64,000 bases of DNA from Otatea glauca (lineage: Eukaryota > Streptophyta > Magnoliopsida > Poales > Poaceae): assembly GCA_036346275.1 (NCBI GenBank), contig CM070725.1, positions 14,188,216 to 14,252,215 on the forward strand. Reading direction: 5' to 3'. The number at the start of each line of letters is the position of its first letter. Position 1 is the stretch's first letter. Both the position numbers and the translations under genes were made by a program. Below, piece by piece: positions 45,025 to 55,994 of the stretch. Below the pieces are notes generated by a model. That model worked only from the letters and a program-made list of their open reading frames with translations. It was not told the origin of the DNA and searched no databases.

Positions 45025-45420
45025 GAAAAATTCGTGGGCCAAAAACCCACGAATTTAGGCCAAAACCCACGAATTTAATTTAAATTTGTGAGCAAACCGT
45101 CGAATTTAGTTCACGAATTTAACTCGACGAAATTAATCAATTAAATTCGTGGGTACCCACGAATTTAAGTTAAATTCGTGGGTTTCTGCCAAGCCCACAA
45201 ATTTAATTGGGAATGAAGTTAAATTGTGGGTTTAATAAACCCACGAATTTATCAGATTAATTGTTGGTTTATTAAACCCACGAATTTAATAGATTAAATT
45301 GTGGGCTAAATAACCCACAATTTAATCTGTTAAATTGTGGGTTTAATAAACCCACTAATTTAACTAGAGAGACTGATAAATTCGTGGGTTTTGAATGGCT
45401 CACTAATTTATCACTATTTT
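45025..45420. repeat. Left subterminal repeats of CACTA K
   Basis: More than ten direct and inverted copies of a motif around CCCACGAATTTAA, some degraded to CCCACAATTTAA. In related elements such repeats bind the transposase. That role is inferred. Confidence 0.85.
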
Positions 45421-45475
45421 ACAAAAAAAAATATATATATCCAAATGTATATATATTTATATATATATGCATCGC
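45421..45475. repeat. AT-rich microsatellite in CACTA K
   Basis: Alternating AT/TA runs interrupted by short other words, directly after the subterminal repeats. Confidence 0.7.
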
Positions 45476-46610
45476 ACTCAATACATATAACAACTAAAGA
45501 AGAAAAGAAAAGGCAAAAGAAAATTGAAACTAAAAATTGCTAGCGAAGAATAAATAAGAAGGATCGCCTATTTTGTTCAAATCGATCGTAAACACTAACA
45601 CAAAAGACAAACTCCACAATGAAGTTCAAGCGAACGAAGAATTAACAAACGAGACACCAAACCTATTACCTCTACTAAAATATCAAACCAACATTTTAAC
45701 TCTTCAAACCGGCTTAAAACTAAGTCTCCAAATGTACAAAATTTCGCATGACCTCTCTAGTAAATAGGACATCCACTCAAAGAGAAAAAAAACATTTGCA
45801 GCTATAATATATATATCAATCTCTCAAACCGTAAGGAGACATTCTAGCGCATCCTTAGAAAATCCAATCACACATCCAACGGCAATTTGTAAACTACGCA
45901 ATGACGCATAACACATTACAACCGCAATAGATACAATCCACATTCCATTACAATAAGTCCATCACAATAAGTCGATCACAACGTATCCATCACAACAAGT
46001 TATAAAGTACAACAGTTATACACCAATCGAGCTCACAATGGAATTCATGCCTCGGGGTTGTTGGAGTTAGGGCGCTACCACCACCGTCGGCGCTGTTGAA
46101 GATGTCTTCTATGATGTCGTCGTTAGTACGTGCTGGAGGGCGTGACCTAGAAACATGCAAGTTCAAGATTAACTTAGGTTGTGCTACAAGTAACATTATG
46201 CTGATTCACATGAATATCAATATGAGAATATCAATAGTACTATTCAACCAAGACACAAGAGAATATCAATATGACAAAGTCAAGCTAAACAAGAATAGAT
46301 ACTATATATAAGAACTACACCTACGAGCTAGTCAAGATATGTCAGAATAATCATATGAACCACGCAAATCAAGACAATTAACAAATTGCACTCTAACAAG
46401 AGCATATGGCAACTAATATAAACCACGATACAAGCGATCACTTATGCAACAATGGGCATTAGAAAATCGATAATTAGGACCAAAATCGTTGTTCGACCAT
46501 TGCTCTCAATATCTCAATGAACTCAATAGAGTTGAAATAAAGAACAAGCAAACATGACCAGGATAAAGAGAGTGTATATGCATCCAAGTGATTAGAAAAA
46601 CAGTGGGAGA
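45476..46610. other. Interior of CACTA K, no gene recognised
   Basis: AT-rich DNA with only short ORFs (for example 45,573-45,767), none with a recognisable domain. I see no En/Spm transposase remnants. Confidence 0.5.
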
Positions 46611-46614
46611 TTTC

Positions 46615-46729
46615 ATGATTTGCCCCGTTAAGTTGGCGGGACTTGATGATTTTCCCCGCTATGTCTCATTGACATGGCCACATGTCAGTGAGACATAGCG
46701 GGGCCATCACTAAAACGGGGCAAATCATC
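46615..46729. repeat. Long hairpin inside CACTA K
   Basis: Two arms fold on each other. The inner arms are 46,654-46,676 (CCCCGCTATGTCTCATTGAC...) and 46,681-46,703, 23 bp with one mismatch and a 4-base loop GCCA. The outer arms are ATGATTTGCCCCGTT (46,616-46,630) and its complement (46,714-46,728), 15 bp and perfect. The intervening parts also partly pair. It may be a foldback MITE or a small-RNA source. No target duplication was identified. Confidence 0.85.
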
Positions 46730-48580
46730 AACTTTTCCATAAACAATAGGTTTTTTAAGCACTCCAAGTTCCACCTCTAAGTAATATAGCCACATAGGTA
46801 TGTTTGTAGAAAAACAAAGATACATAGGGCGAGAGAAGATTAATGCCACATATATTATCTCACAACATTTGCCAAAAAAAGAGCAGAAACTAGATCTGCA
46901 GAACTAAACACAACATTAGACTATTAGAGCCTCATTAGAAGTAAGAAACCTCAAGAGCTTTTTCAAAGATTTGTTTCAATTGATCACACCCATCACTTGC
47001 ATTTCTTTGCCCGAAGATCATAAAGATAACCTACAAATCAAAATAAAAGCCACCTAATTAGTTACTGCGCCGCATGTGGCGCTTCACAAATCATTTTCTC
47101 GATATATCCACCAAACCGGATCAACTTACGATGGTTCCAAAACATCGCTAATCCGGTTTCACCATTCATTCGAGCCAAAAGGAAGGATATCACAATGCAT
47201 TGCTATCAATATTTTGACAAGTAAATCATCAAACCGCTTCAAAACTAACTTCCATAAGGGAGTACTGGGTCGAAAAATTCATGTTAATCGATGAATACTA
47301 AACGGAAGGGAGTACTGTAGGAGAGGAGCAACACGACTTGGGGAAGGCAGAGGGGAAGTAAGGAAGCAAAGTGGCATGGTCTTTTCACAAGCAATTTTGA
47401 GGAAAAGGGAATAAAAATACTGAATACGGTGTGAGTGGCAAAACTCAAATATTTCTCTCTTAGGAGAGGAAAATCATCAAGTTCGATCTTAAAAGCGGCA
47501 AATCATCCGACACACATCTTAGAGGTGGAAAATCCTCAATTTTCCTTCGTAAAAATGGTATATACACGCAATACATAATGTGTCAGCAAGACATAAATGG
47601 AAAGTGAGAAATTAGAGTCGATAATTTACTTTCTTCTTGGGGCAGATCAAGATAATCCATGCATGAAAACAATGTACACAAATCGTTGAGGTCAAGATAA
47701 TGATAAGAATAATCGTAATTGAAAATTGTGAACAAAGACAATGCAAAAGTAAGTAACAAAACATAAATACATTAGCACTAAAATTGTGCAGGGTCTAAAG
47801 TGAAGCTTTCAAGTTTCTACCGATAAAATTCCAGGGTCTCAACTACATTGAAAGCATGACAATCAGATCAATTCAGTTCAATCAACATTACGCCATTTTC
47901 TCATGGGCATAAAATTCGATTCATTCGGGTGTTGTCCCTTACCATTTACAATGACTTCCTATTTCATTCAGTGTTAGAAAAGATGACACACTAGAGTGGT
48001 GGCATTACTTACAGAAAAAAATATTTGCATAAACTTATTTAACAATTAATAAGGTATGCAATGGTAGAGAGGTTTCTAGTACAAAGAGCTCAAAGAGAAA
48101 ATTCGTGCAAACCACCTTTTCTTATTTAGAAGTGCTTGATTTTAGATGATGCTAATCGCTAGCGATTAACCACCAAACAGATTGGTCATTCCAGATGCTA
48201 TGGAATCAAGGGTTTCTATAATAGTTGCTTTGCATGAAGTAAAAAAAACTCCATTTCGATGAATTTGGAGAGATTGCATTCCGATATTAATGCAAAGTAG
48301 TTCATAATCTCGAATCCTTCTCTCTGTTTTCAGTTGCCGTCTCCTTTGCATAAATTTCCACCTAAATTACAAAACTAGCAACATAACACAAATAGTTCCG
48401 CGTCCCGTTAAAACCAATACAATTTTGTCTCAACACCCCAACCTTTCAATCCCTACCAACAAAAAACGGCTAAACGCATAGGAAAGCCGAGTGCCTCACC
48501 GCTTCGGTAGTAAAGCCTCGCGTCGCTCCACCCGCCCACACAAACCAAAAACGAAATCACCCCACCAATCCATCGCATTT
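46730..48580. other. Interior of CACTA K, AT-rich, no gene recognised
   Basis: No convincing coding sequence. Words from the hairpin arms recur as AAATCATC(A/C) near 47,470-47,545. Two GGGAGTACTG words (47,260 and 47,307) recall Stowaway-type MITE ends but no complete element is seen. Confidence 0.45.
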
Positions 48581-48589
48581 CATAGGTCA

Positions 48590-49135
48590 AAATTCACAGA
48601 GCGAATGGCCTAGAATCAAGCACTGCGAATCGAGAGGCCCTGGTTCGATCCACGCGAACGCTTCGAGCACCGCGAGGACGTGGGCGACCAGATCCGTGAG
48701 AGGTGGCAATAAGGGATCGAGCGATGACGCGAGGGGATCGCTTGAGGTCGTAATAATGGTTTTAGCATCGCGACGGATCGAGCGATGACGCTGGTGGTAG
48801 CGCGCGGCGGGCGCCGGCCGGGCGAAGCGGCAAGGCCGGGCGGCGGGCCGTGTTGGTGGCGCTGGCAGAGGGCGGCCGGGCGGCGTGAGCAAAGCGGGCG
48901 GGGACGACGGCGCGGTGGCCGCCGGCGGGGCGGTCTCGGCGGCCGAAGCGGGCGGGCGGCGCCTGCGAGGGCGGCCGGGCGGCGGCGCAGGGCGGCGGCG
49001 CGCGGGCGCGCAGCGGGCGGCGGGCGTCGGCCGACGCGCTGGGGACGGCGGGCATGAGCGACAGCCGGGCGGGCGGGCGGGGCGCGGCGGCGCGCGAAGC
49101 GGCATGCAAGGGGGGAGACAATAGCGTGGGCGGGC
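48590..49135 (-). other. GC-rich block near the right end of CACTA K
   Basis: Very GC-rich DNA with overlapping ORFs on both strands. On the minus strand they are rich in Pro, Ala and Arg. The 3' part of one ends with AVLEAFAWIEPGPLDSQCL and has a less biased composition. It may be the element's own promoter and leader or a captured gene fragment. No domain is recognisable. Confidence 0.4.
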
Positions 49136-49199
49136 GGGTGCGGCGTTGTGGTCAAGGCCTTTTTTTGGCTCCTGTTAAATTGGGGGATGTGGTGGCGCA

Positions 49200-49456
49200 C
49201 GATTTTAAAAGTTTAAATTGTGAGTAATTGGGCCCACGAATTTAAATGTTTAAATTGTGGGTATTGATGGCCCACAATTTAAATGATTAAATTGTGGGTG
49301 TTATTTAGCCCACTAATTTAAATAAATAAATTGTGGTTTCATTTTGGCCTACGATTGTAATTAAAAACGTGGGTTTTATCGAAACCGACGAATTTAAATA
49401 AATAAATTCGTGGGTTTTTTTGGGCCCACGAATTTAAAAAACCCACGAATTTTTGT
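49200..49456. repeat. Right subterminal repeats of CACTA K
   Basis: Direct and inverted copies of CCCACGAATTTAA-type motifs in mirror arrangement to the left end. Confidence 0.85.
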
Positions 49457-49474
49457 CTGTTTCTTGTAGTGTAG

Positions 49475-50208
49475 CGAATTTCGAGACAGCGTATCACGCT
49501 ATCTTGGGAAGGCCCGGTCTGGCTCGGTTCATGGCCGTCCCGCACTACACCTATTTGGTGATGAAGATGCCAGGACCCAAAAGCATCATCACGGTTCGCA
49601 GTAACAACAAGCGATCTTTGGAATGCGACCGAGAGAACTATGAACTTGTTGAGCTGCAGGATGCAACCGCTGAGGGGAAGAATATCCAGGCAGAGGCTAT
49701 CACATTGCAGGAAGAAGGTGACATCCCATCCAAGAAGCAGGCCACACCAGGGATAAAGTCTGGTGAAGGAACCAAGAGAATTATTCTCGACTCATCCGAC
49801 CCGTCCAAAATGACTCTAATCGGGATAGGGCTCGAGGATAAATAGGAAGACATGCTCGTCACCTTCCTCTGGGCTAACAAGGACATCTTTGCCTGGAAAC
49901 CATCCGACATGCCGGGTGTTCCTAGGGAGGTGATCGAGAATTCCTTACACGTCGATGAAAAGGCGAAGCCAATCAAGCAAAGACTCGGCGTTCGCTTCCA
50001 GATCGCTGAACGCCATCAAGCAGGAGATCACCAAGCTATTAGCTGCGGTTTTATCAAAGAAGTGTATCATCCCGACTGGTTGGCGAACCCTGTACTAGTT
50101 CAAAAGAAGAATAAAACTTGGTGCATGTGCGTTCATTATACTGATTTCAACAAGGCATGTCCGAAGGATCCCTTCGGGCTACCTCGAATAGATCAGGTGG
50201 TTGATTGA
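49475..50208 (+). pseudogene. Element E protease end and start of reverse transcriptase
   Basis: The frame that was broken by CACTA K resumes here, with the AYHAILGRPGLARFMAVPHY motif found at the end of Tat protease, a linker, and then the first RT motifs (DIFAWKPSDMPG, PVLVQKKNKTWCMCVHYTDF, NKACPKDPFGLPRIDQ). A TAG stands at about 49,842 before EDMLV and a stop follows VVD near 50,206. Confidence 0.85.
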
Positions 50209-51122
50209 ACCGCCAGGTGTGAGATCCTGAGTTTCCTCGATGCCTACTCAGGGTACCACCAGATTCGCCTAAAGGCGGAAGACCATATCAAGACATCATT
50301 CGTCACGCCCTTTGGGGCCTTTTGCTACACCACGATGGCGTTCGGATTAAAAAATACTGGTGCAACATATCAGCGCGCAATACAGCGGTGTTTTCACACC
50401 CAACTCGAATGCAACGTGGAGGCATATGTGGACGATGTCGTGGTAAATACTCGGGAAAAGAGGGACCTCATCACCGATCTAACCGAGACGTTCGAAAGTC
50501 TAAAGACTTTCAGCATGAAGCTTAATCCTGAGAAGTGTGTTTTCGGAGTATCTTCGGGAAAACTGCTCGGGTTTATCATATCCCAACGAGGCATTGAGGC
50601 CAACCCAAAAAAGATCAAAGCCATATTAAACATGGAACCACCGACTAGCCAAAAGTATGTCCAGAAGCTTACGGGGTGCATGGCCGCACTCAACAGGTTT
50701 ATTTCCCAATTGGGTATGCGAGGTATGCCATTCTTTAAACTCCTCAAGAAGCAGGACAAGTTCCAAAGTGGACACCCGAGGTGCAAAGAAAGGCTCAAGA
50801 CTTGAAGACCTTCTTAACGACACCCCCGGTCTTGGTTTCACCGATGCCAGGGGAACCTCTGTTACTTTACATCGCGGCAATGACTCATGTAGTCAGCGCT
50901 GCAATCATCGTAGAAAGGGAGGAGCCGGGTCACATGCAGAAGATCCAACACCCAATCTATTTCATCAGCAAGGTCCTGAGTGATTCTAAGGTGCGGTATC
51001 CACAAGTGCAAAAATTATTATACGCCGTACTTCTCACATCTCGCAAACTCAAGCACTACTTCCAAGAGCATACTGTTTCGGTGGTCACTTCCTTCCTGAT
51101 AAGAGATATACTTCACAACTAG
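50209..51122 (+). pseudogene. Element E reverse transcriptase core and first RNase H
   Basis: RT motifs LSFLDAYSGYHQI, TTMAFGLKNTGATYQRA and the catalytic AYVDDVVV (about 50,424-50,447) are present, then the thumb with FSMKLNPEKCVFGV. The connection to RNase H (PPVLVSPMPGEPLLLYIAA, PIYFISKVLSD, KLLYAVLLTSRKLKHYF) is frame-shifted by one step near 50,770. A TAG follows at about 51,120. Confidence 0.88.
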
Positions 51123-51666
51123 GAGGCCACTGGGAGAATTGTAAAGTGGGCAGTCGAGCTTGGAGCTTTTGATATCCTATTCAAGTCTCGCACAGCCATC
51201 AAGTCTCAAGCACTCGCCGACTTCACTACCGAGTGGACAGAACTTCAAAATTCAGCGGTCGTCAAGGAACTCGAGTATTGGACCATGTACTTCGATGGTT
51301 CTGTCATGCTCAGCGGCGCGGGGGCTGGTATAGTGCTCATATCGCCAAGTGGAGAACGGTTATGGTACGTTCTGCAAATAATTTTTCCTGCGTCGAACAA
51401 CACCGCTGAGTACGAGGCACTCATCCATGGACTCCGTATTGCCATATCGCTCGGTATCCGACGTTTGACGATTCACGAAGATTCAATGCTCGTGGTCAAT
51501 CAGGTGCAAAAAGAATGGTCCTGCATCGAAGATAACATGGCTGCCAACTCCCAGGAGGCACGCAAGCTAGAAGGCAACTTCGACGGCGTGGAACTTGTTC
51601 ATGTGCTCCGTTGGGACAATGAGGTGGCCGACGAGCTAGCAAAGATGGGATCCAGTCGGACCACAA
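51123..51666 (+). pseudogene. Element E second (archaeal-type) RNase H, truncated
   Basis: It is open from about 51,285, with WTMYFDGSVM, NNTAEYEALIHGLRIA, IHEDSMLVVNQVQKEW and VLRWDNEVADELAKMGSS, the order and acidic residues of the extra RNase H of Tat elements. It is cut by insertion of copia F at 51,667. Confidence 0.88.
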
Positions 51667-52924
51667 TGTTAGTGTTATGCCCTTGAGGCAATCATTTAGA
51701 TGATTGTAACATGACTATGTTTATGAATAATAATATGATTATTGGTCCAATGAATGTATATCATTGTATTGATCAACAAGTATGTGACTTGATTATGAAG
51801 CTCTTTACTTAATGATGTAATTCAATAAATATCTCGATCGGATATCATCGATAGGACTACGATGAATAGATCAAGACATGTAGTGATCGATGATCATGCT
51901 TCATAGATCATGGGATATGGAGATATCATCTCTACATTGTGGACCATGTTGAAGAACATGGGTTAGATAGACCCGCTATGGGACATCGCGAGAATGTTTC
52001 ATTCTTATGTGTCATCGCTGTATCTCATACCTAGAAGATGTATGATCCTTAGACTCGAGATTGTCATATTCCCTACATGTGTAATAGTTTTCCTTGGGGC
52101 TATCAAACACTACTTCCTAACCGGATAGTTATAAAGGTAGCTTTCATGTTTACTATGAAACGTGTAGGGAAGTGAGCAAATAAGATGGAATTTGCCACTC
52201 CAATGAAACAGAGATATATGACAAGGCCACTCGTGTGATATGATTAAGAAAGTGCATGACATGCCGTGATTGAGGAGTCAATCACAACTTATTAATATAT
52301 CACGGATACGAGAGATGGATTGAATCATCAAAGGATGACATGCTTCTCGCCTTGAGATCAATCTTCATATACTTGGCAAAGGGATTATTACATGAGTTCT
52401 TTGATAGGTTCTGCTCGATTTGATCACAAGATGTTTGGGAGTTGGCATACTTTGCAAGAAGCCGCTACCAACTATTGGATTGAAAAGGAGTTTTCCAATC
52501 CATGTCCAAACGTATGTGAACCCGCAGGTCACACACTTAATGGTGGGGACGCATTAATTTGGATTGATCCGTAATTAATGAACCTCGTGGGCTTAGCATG
52601 TCGTGGGCCCTGGTTTAGGGTTTCATCTCGTGGCTATATAAGGAGGGAGGAGGAGGCGCAGAGTGTGCTTTCCACGGTTTAGGTTTGATTCACTTGAAAC
52701 CCTAGCCTCCTCCTCTCACGCCTCGCCGAGCGACTAGGTGCTTGCACACACGCACGCTGCTCCATCTCTCGGACGTGTGGACTATCGCGTGACGCTGCCG
52801 CGATCAAGGGCGTGGGAGGACGATCCACGGCGAGGCGAGGACGATCCACTACATCGACGCAACGATCGCGGCGAGGACGAACCACTACATCGACGCTGCG
52901 CCGAAGGATTCCGCAATCGCGCCT
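51667..52924 (+). repeat. 5' LTR of element F
   Basis: It starts TGTTAGTGTTATGCCC and follows the 5' LTR of B, including the ~85-bp segment missing from B's 3' LTR. The TATA box CTATATAAGGAGG lies near 52,632. A degenerate tRNA-primer motif (AGGTATCGAGCC) is found near 53,021, again ~95 bp after the LTR end. Confidence 0.88.
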
Positions 52925-53164
52925 AGTGGTAATCTTATCTATGATCCCTTCTTGCGAGTAGCTTTACGTTGCGCTGTAGTTTTTTTTTGTGCTAGTGTAG
53001 CATATCGCGCTTCCTCAAAGGTATCGAGCCATCTCGTATAGTTTTGTGATCCGGATGTTGCACATATGATGTGTGAGGTTAGTAGATTGGATCTATTACA
53101 TGTTCACCGGTTCATGTGATGAATTGGTGACGCAGCCATCGATGAGATCGATCGATTTAGGGTT

Positions 53165-53440
53165 TGAGGAAAGTGCAAACCGACTCAATCTTGATTTGGG
53201 TGAGTCCGCTCATGGTACGACGTTACCCTTACCGTCGGGTTACCGCCATCGTGGTTTCAAACGATCCATATGGGACCAAGCCAATCGATCGAGTTGGATT
53301 GGGTCAACTGTTGATCCATGGTAAGCGCAAATGAGATTCAATATTGATTTGGGTGAGTCCGCTTCATGGTACGACGCTGCCTTTACCGGTCGGGTTACCG
53401 CCATCGTGGTTTCAAACGATCCATATTGGATTCAGCGAGC
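53165..53440 (+). repeat. Tandem duplication in the leader of F
   Basis: Two ~160-bp units starting near 53,175 and 53,325, colinear with the duplication in B but with deletions; the second is shorter. Confidence 0.75.
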
Positions 53441-54484
53441 GCGCCGCCTCTGACTCCCGAGTCGAGGGTTGCTTTTGTTTAACTCGCTTTTGCAGGAATT
53501 ATGTGAAATAGTATGGCCTATGTGTATGTGATGCATGTAATTTCCACATGGCTCGTGGCCGTGTTAAGCCATAAGGCTATTTAAATTGTATAACGACCTG
53601 CGTGTCGACTTGTGATGCTTCAAACCTCATGTAAAATTCATTATCAAAAGTTGTAAGGAGTTGCATCCATAATGATGAAGACGATGGCTAGGTGAACAAA
53701 TCAAGCAAGGTGGCTAGGTGAACAACCAAGCATGATGATGGAGATCTTAATGCTAAGGGCCATGCTATTTCACACTTATTTTGATTTTCTGTGGATGTGT
53801 GTTTTATCCTTGCTATTTTCTTTATGCTCATTGCATGTGATGCTATGTTCATAGTAATCTTTGTTCATCCTTATAGTTAAAAATCTTAAATCAAATTGTC
53901 CATCCAATTGTTGCACCTATCAAGAATTTAGATCGTTATTGATATGACCGCCAAAGTAGTATATCAATGGCTATCTCAATAGATGATAGGGATGTGTTGG
54001 ACACATCACGCATAACAATGGCGATTTAAACGAGCTATCAAAACGGTTTTGGGCTTGAGGACATAAGTGGTTGGGATTTGATTTCAGAATGAAGGAACCT
54101 ATACAAGACAATTGGTGTCTAGGAAAACACACATGAGGCAGGTTTCTTAATTGGCACCGAATACGGAAGTGCTCCTCCTCATGTGAGCCCTTGGGGCAGG
54201 TTGACTCGCCATGAGTCAAGTTGATGGAGGCATTCATTACTTGTTTTCATACTCAACAAACAAGAGTTACATATGATGTAATTAGCAAAGGTGTTGCTTA
54301 CCTATGTCATTAAATTTCTAGCAAGTGATGCCAAAGCTCACTAGTGTTTAATGAATATGGATCTTGAATACTCACTATGTGTCTATAAAAGGACATAAAA
54401 TAGGAGTGTCTTTAATTAAAAGTTTAATAAAAGTTTTACATAAACATAGTGCTTAGAATCTTTGCATATTTTTGTTGTAGTTCA

Positions 54485-54698
54485 ATGGCACCTTCTCCTA
54501 CTCCCGCTACACTGGTTTTGCTTTGAGATCGGTTTTGGAAAGGGAAAACTGAATGGAACTAATTTTGTTGATTGGTATCGCAACCCGAGAATTGTTCTCA
54601 AGCATGAAAAGAAGGACTATGTTCTAGAGAATCCAATTCTCGATGAACCACCCGAAAATGCTGCCGCAATTTGAGGGTTGAATATGAAAAGCATGTTA
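54485..54698 (+). pseudogene. Element F gag start, cut by the scaffold gap
   Basis: ATG at 54,485 begins MAPSPTPAT, the likely true gag start of this family. A small deletion near 54,513 shifts the frame before the conserved part (NGTNFVDWYRN at about 54,555). A further change gives a stop near 54,672. It ends at the gap. Confidence 0.8.
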
Positions 54699-54798
54699 NN
54701 NNNNNNNNNNNNNNNNNNNNNNNNNNNNNNNNNNNNNNNNNNNNNNNNNNNNNNNNNNNNNNNNNNNNNNNNNNNNNNNNNNNNNNNNNNNNNNNNNN
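54699..54798. other. Scaffold gap, 100 N
   Basis: Exactly 100 N, the usual placeholder for a gap of unknown size. Left of it is copia F within gypsy E, right of it is the 3' end of the pol of gypsy G in the opposite orientation. At least the rest of F, the rest of E and the 3' ends of G and H should lie there or beyond. Confidence 0.98.
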
Positions 54799-55994
54799 AG
54801 CGTAGACAATCGTAATTCTGCCAACTCATCCAAATTATCGATCATCAAATTGTTATAATCCTGAGCCGACAAACCGTTTTGTCTGGCCACTCGTATAGAT
54901 TCAATATTGATTTCAACGGGTAATACGGCTTCTTGACTATACAACAGCTGGTAAGGTGAAAGCTTCGTCGCTCCGTGGTAAGCTAGCCGATATGCCCAAA
55001 GTGACTCCGATAGAGTTGAGTGCCAATTCCTCGGCTTTTCATCGATCTTTATTTTGATTAGCTTAATTAGCGTTTTGTTGGACGGCTCGGCTTGTCCGTT
55101 AGCCTGCGCGTAGTATGGGGATGAATTCAATAGTTTAATCCCCAGACTTGTCGCGTAAGTCTGAAACTCATTGGACATGAATACCATGCCTTGATCGGTT
55201 GTAATTGTTTGCGGTATTCCAAACCGATGGACATTATGCTCATTAACGAATCTGATTGCTTCAACACTGGTTACTTTCTTGAGTGGTATAGCTTCAACCC
55301 ATTTAGAGAAATAATCAGTTGCGGACAAAATAAACTTGTGGCCTTTACTCGATGCAGGAAATATTTGGCCGATTAAATCTATTCCCCAACCTCTAAACGA
55401 CCATGGCTTTATAATTGGGTGCAAAGCCGATGCTGGTGCTAGTTGTATGTTGCCGAACTTCTGACAGGATTGACATCCTTTATAATACTTGAAACAATCT
55501 TCCAACATCGTCGGCCAAAAATAACCTATCCGTCTGAGCATCCATTTCATCTTATGTGCCGATTGATGAGAACCGCAAATGCCTTTATGTACTTCACCCA
55601 TTGCCACTCGCGCTTCTTCGGCCCCAAGACATCTTAATAGCAATCCTTCCATTGTCCGATAATACAACGTATCGTCCATAACAATGTACTTCAAAGCTTG
55701 TTGCCTAATCTTGCGTTCTGTCGGCTCAGTTGGATCGATCAGGTATTTCTTTATCTGCGTCCTCCAATCTGCGACATCCACACACGTGACGGCTTTATCC
55801 ATTAGCTCAGTCACTTGATATCGGTCAAGGTCTTTGTACCCTAATGCCTGTTGAGCCAAGGCATTAGGTCTATCGTTTAACTCTATAGGAACGTGACCGA
55901 TAGAAAATGACGTAAATGAGCCGATGATCTCTAGGCATTGCTCCAAGTATTTTAGCAGTATCTCGTCTCGACATTGGTATTTTCCTTTGATTTG
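54799..55994 (-). CDS. Element G integrase, open but 3' end in gap
   Basis: The frame is open from the TAG at about 55,994 to the gap, about 395 codons. The zinc-binding part has HKGICGSHQSAHKM and CKGCQSC-like spacing (KGCQSCQKFG) near 55,440-55,570. The DDE core shows WGIDLIGQIF, TITTDQGMVF and YYAQANGQAEPSNK, so all three acidic residues are present. The upstream part ends the second RNase H (GHVPIELNDRPNALAQQALG). It is unusual to find it this intact here. A single TAG separates it from the RT frame. It would insert element DNA into the chromosome. Confidence 0.88.

Larger units (their letters stand above)
45009..49471. mobile_element. Element K: non-autonomous CACTA transposon, 4,463 bp
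   Basis: The 15-bp ends CACTACAAGAAACAG are perfect inverted repeats (45,009-45,023 and 49,457-49,471), and similarity goes on to about 30 bp with two mismatches. The triplet TAG is duplicated at 45,006-45,008 and 49,472-49,474. Many copies of ACCCACGAATTTAA and its complement occupy the subterminal 400 bp on the left and 250 bp on the right. No transposase is encoded. The interior holds an AT-rich part, a hairpin (46,615-46,729) and a GC-rich block (48,590-49,130). It interrupts gypsy E. Confidence 0.95.
42195..51666 (+). mobile_element. Element E: Ty3/gypsy Tat-lineage element, 5' part
   Basis: It starts with an LTR (42,195-42,690), followed by a primer-binding site, gag, protease, reverse transcriptase, RNase H and a second RNase H, all on the plus strand. 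CACTA element K (45,009-49,471) interrupts the protease-to-RT linker, and copia F interrupts the second RNase H at 51,667. The integrase, polypurine tract and 3' LTR are not in the window; they should lie beyond F, past the scaffold gap. Stops and frameshifts in gag and pol make it inactive. It inserted into CACTA J. Confidence 0.9.
51667..54698 (+). mobile_element. Element F: second copy of the copia B family, 5' part
   Basis: LTR (51,667-52,924), leader with the same tandem duplication, and the first ~200 bp of gag are colinear with B. The sequence then runs into the 100-N gap. The rest of the element and its target duplication cannot be seen. F differs from B by many small indels. Confidence 0.88.

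Noticed and set aside
47040..47316. Stowaway MITE in CACTA K
   Set aside because: Only short GGGAGTACTG words at one side. No paired terminus and no TA duplication.
48587..49200. Proline-rich protein gene in CACTA K
   Set aside because: Several overlapping frames are open only because of extreme GC content. There is no conserved domain.
51285..55946. Treating E and G as one element
   Set aside because: They lie in opposite orientations, with different RNase H and RT sequences, and are separated by F and the gap.
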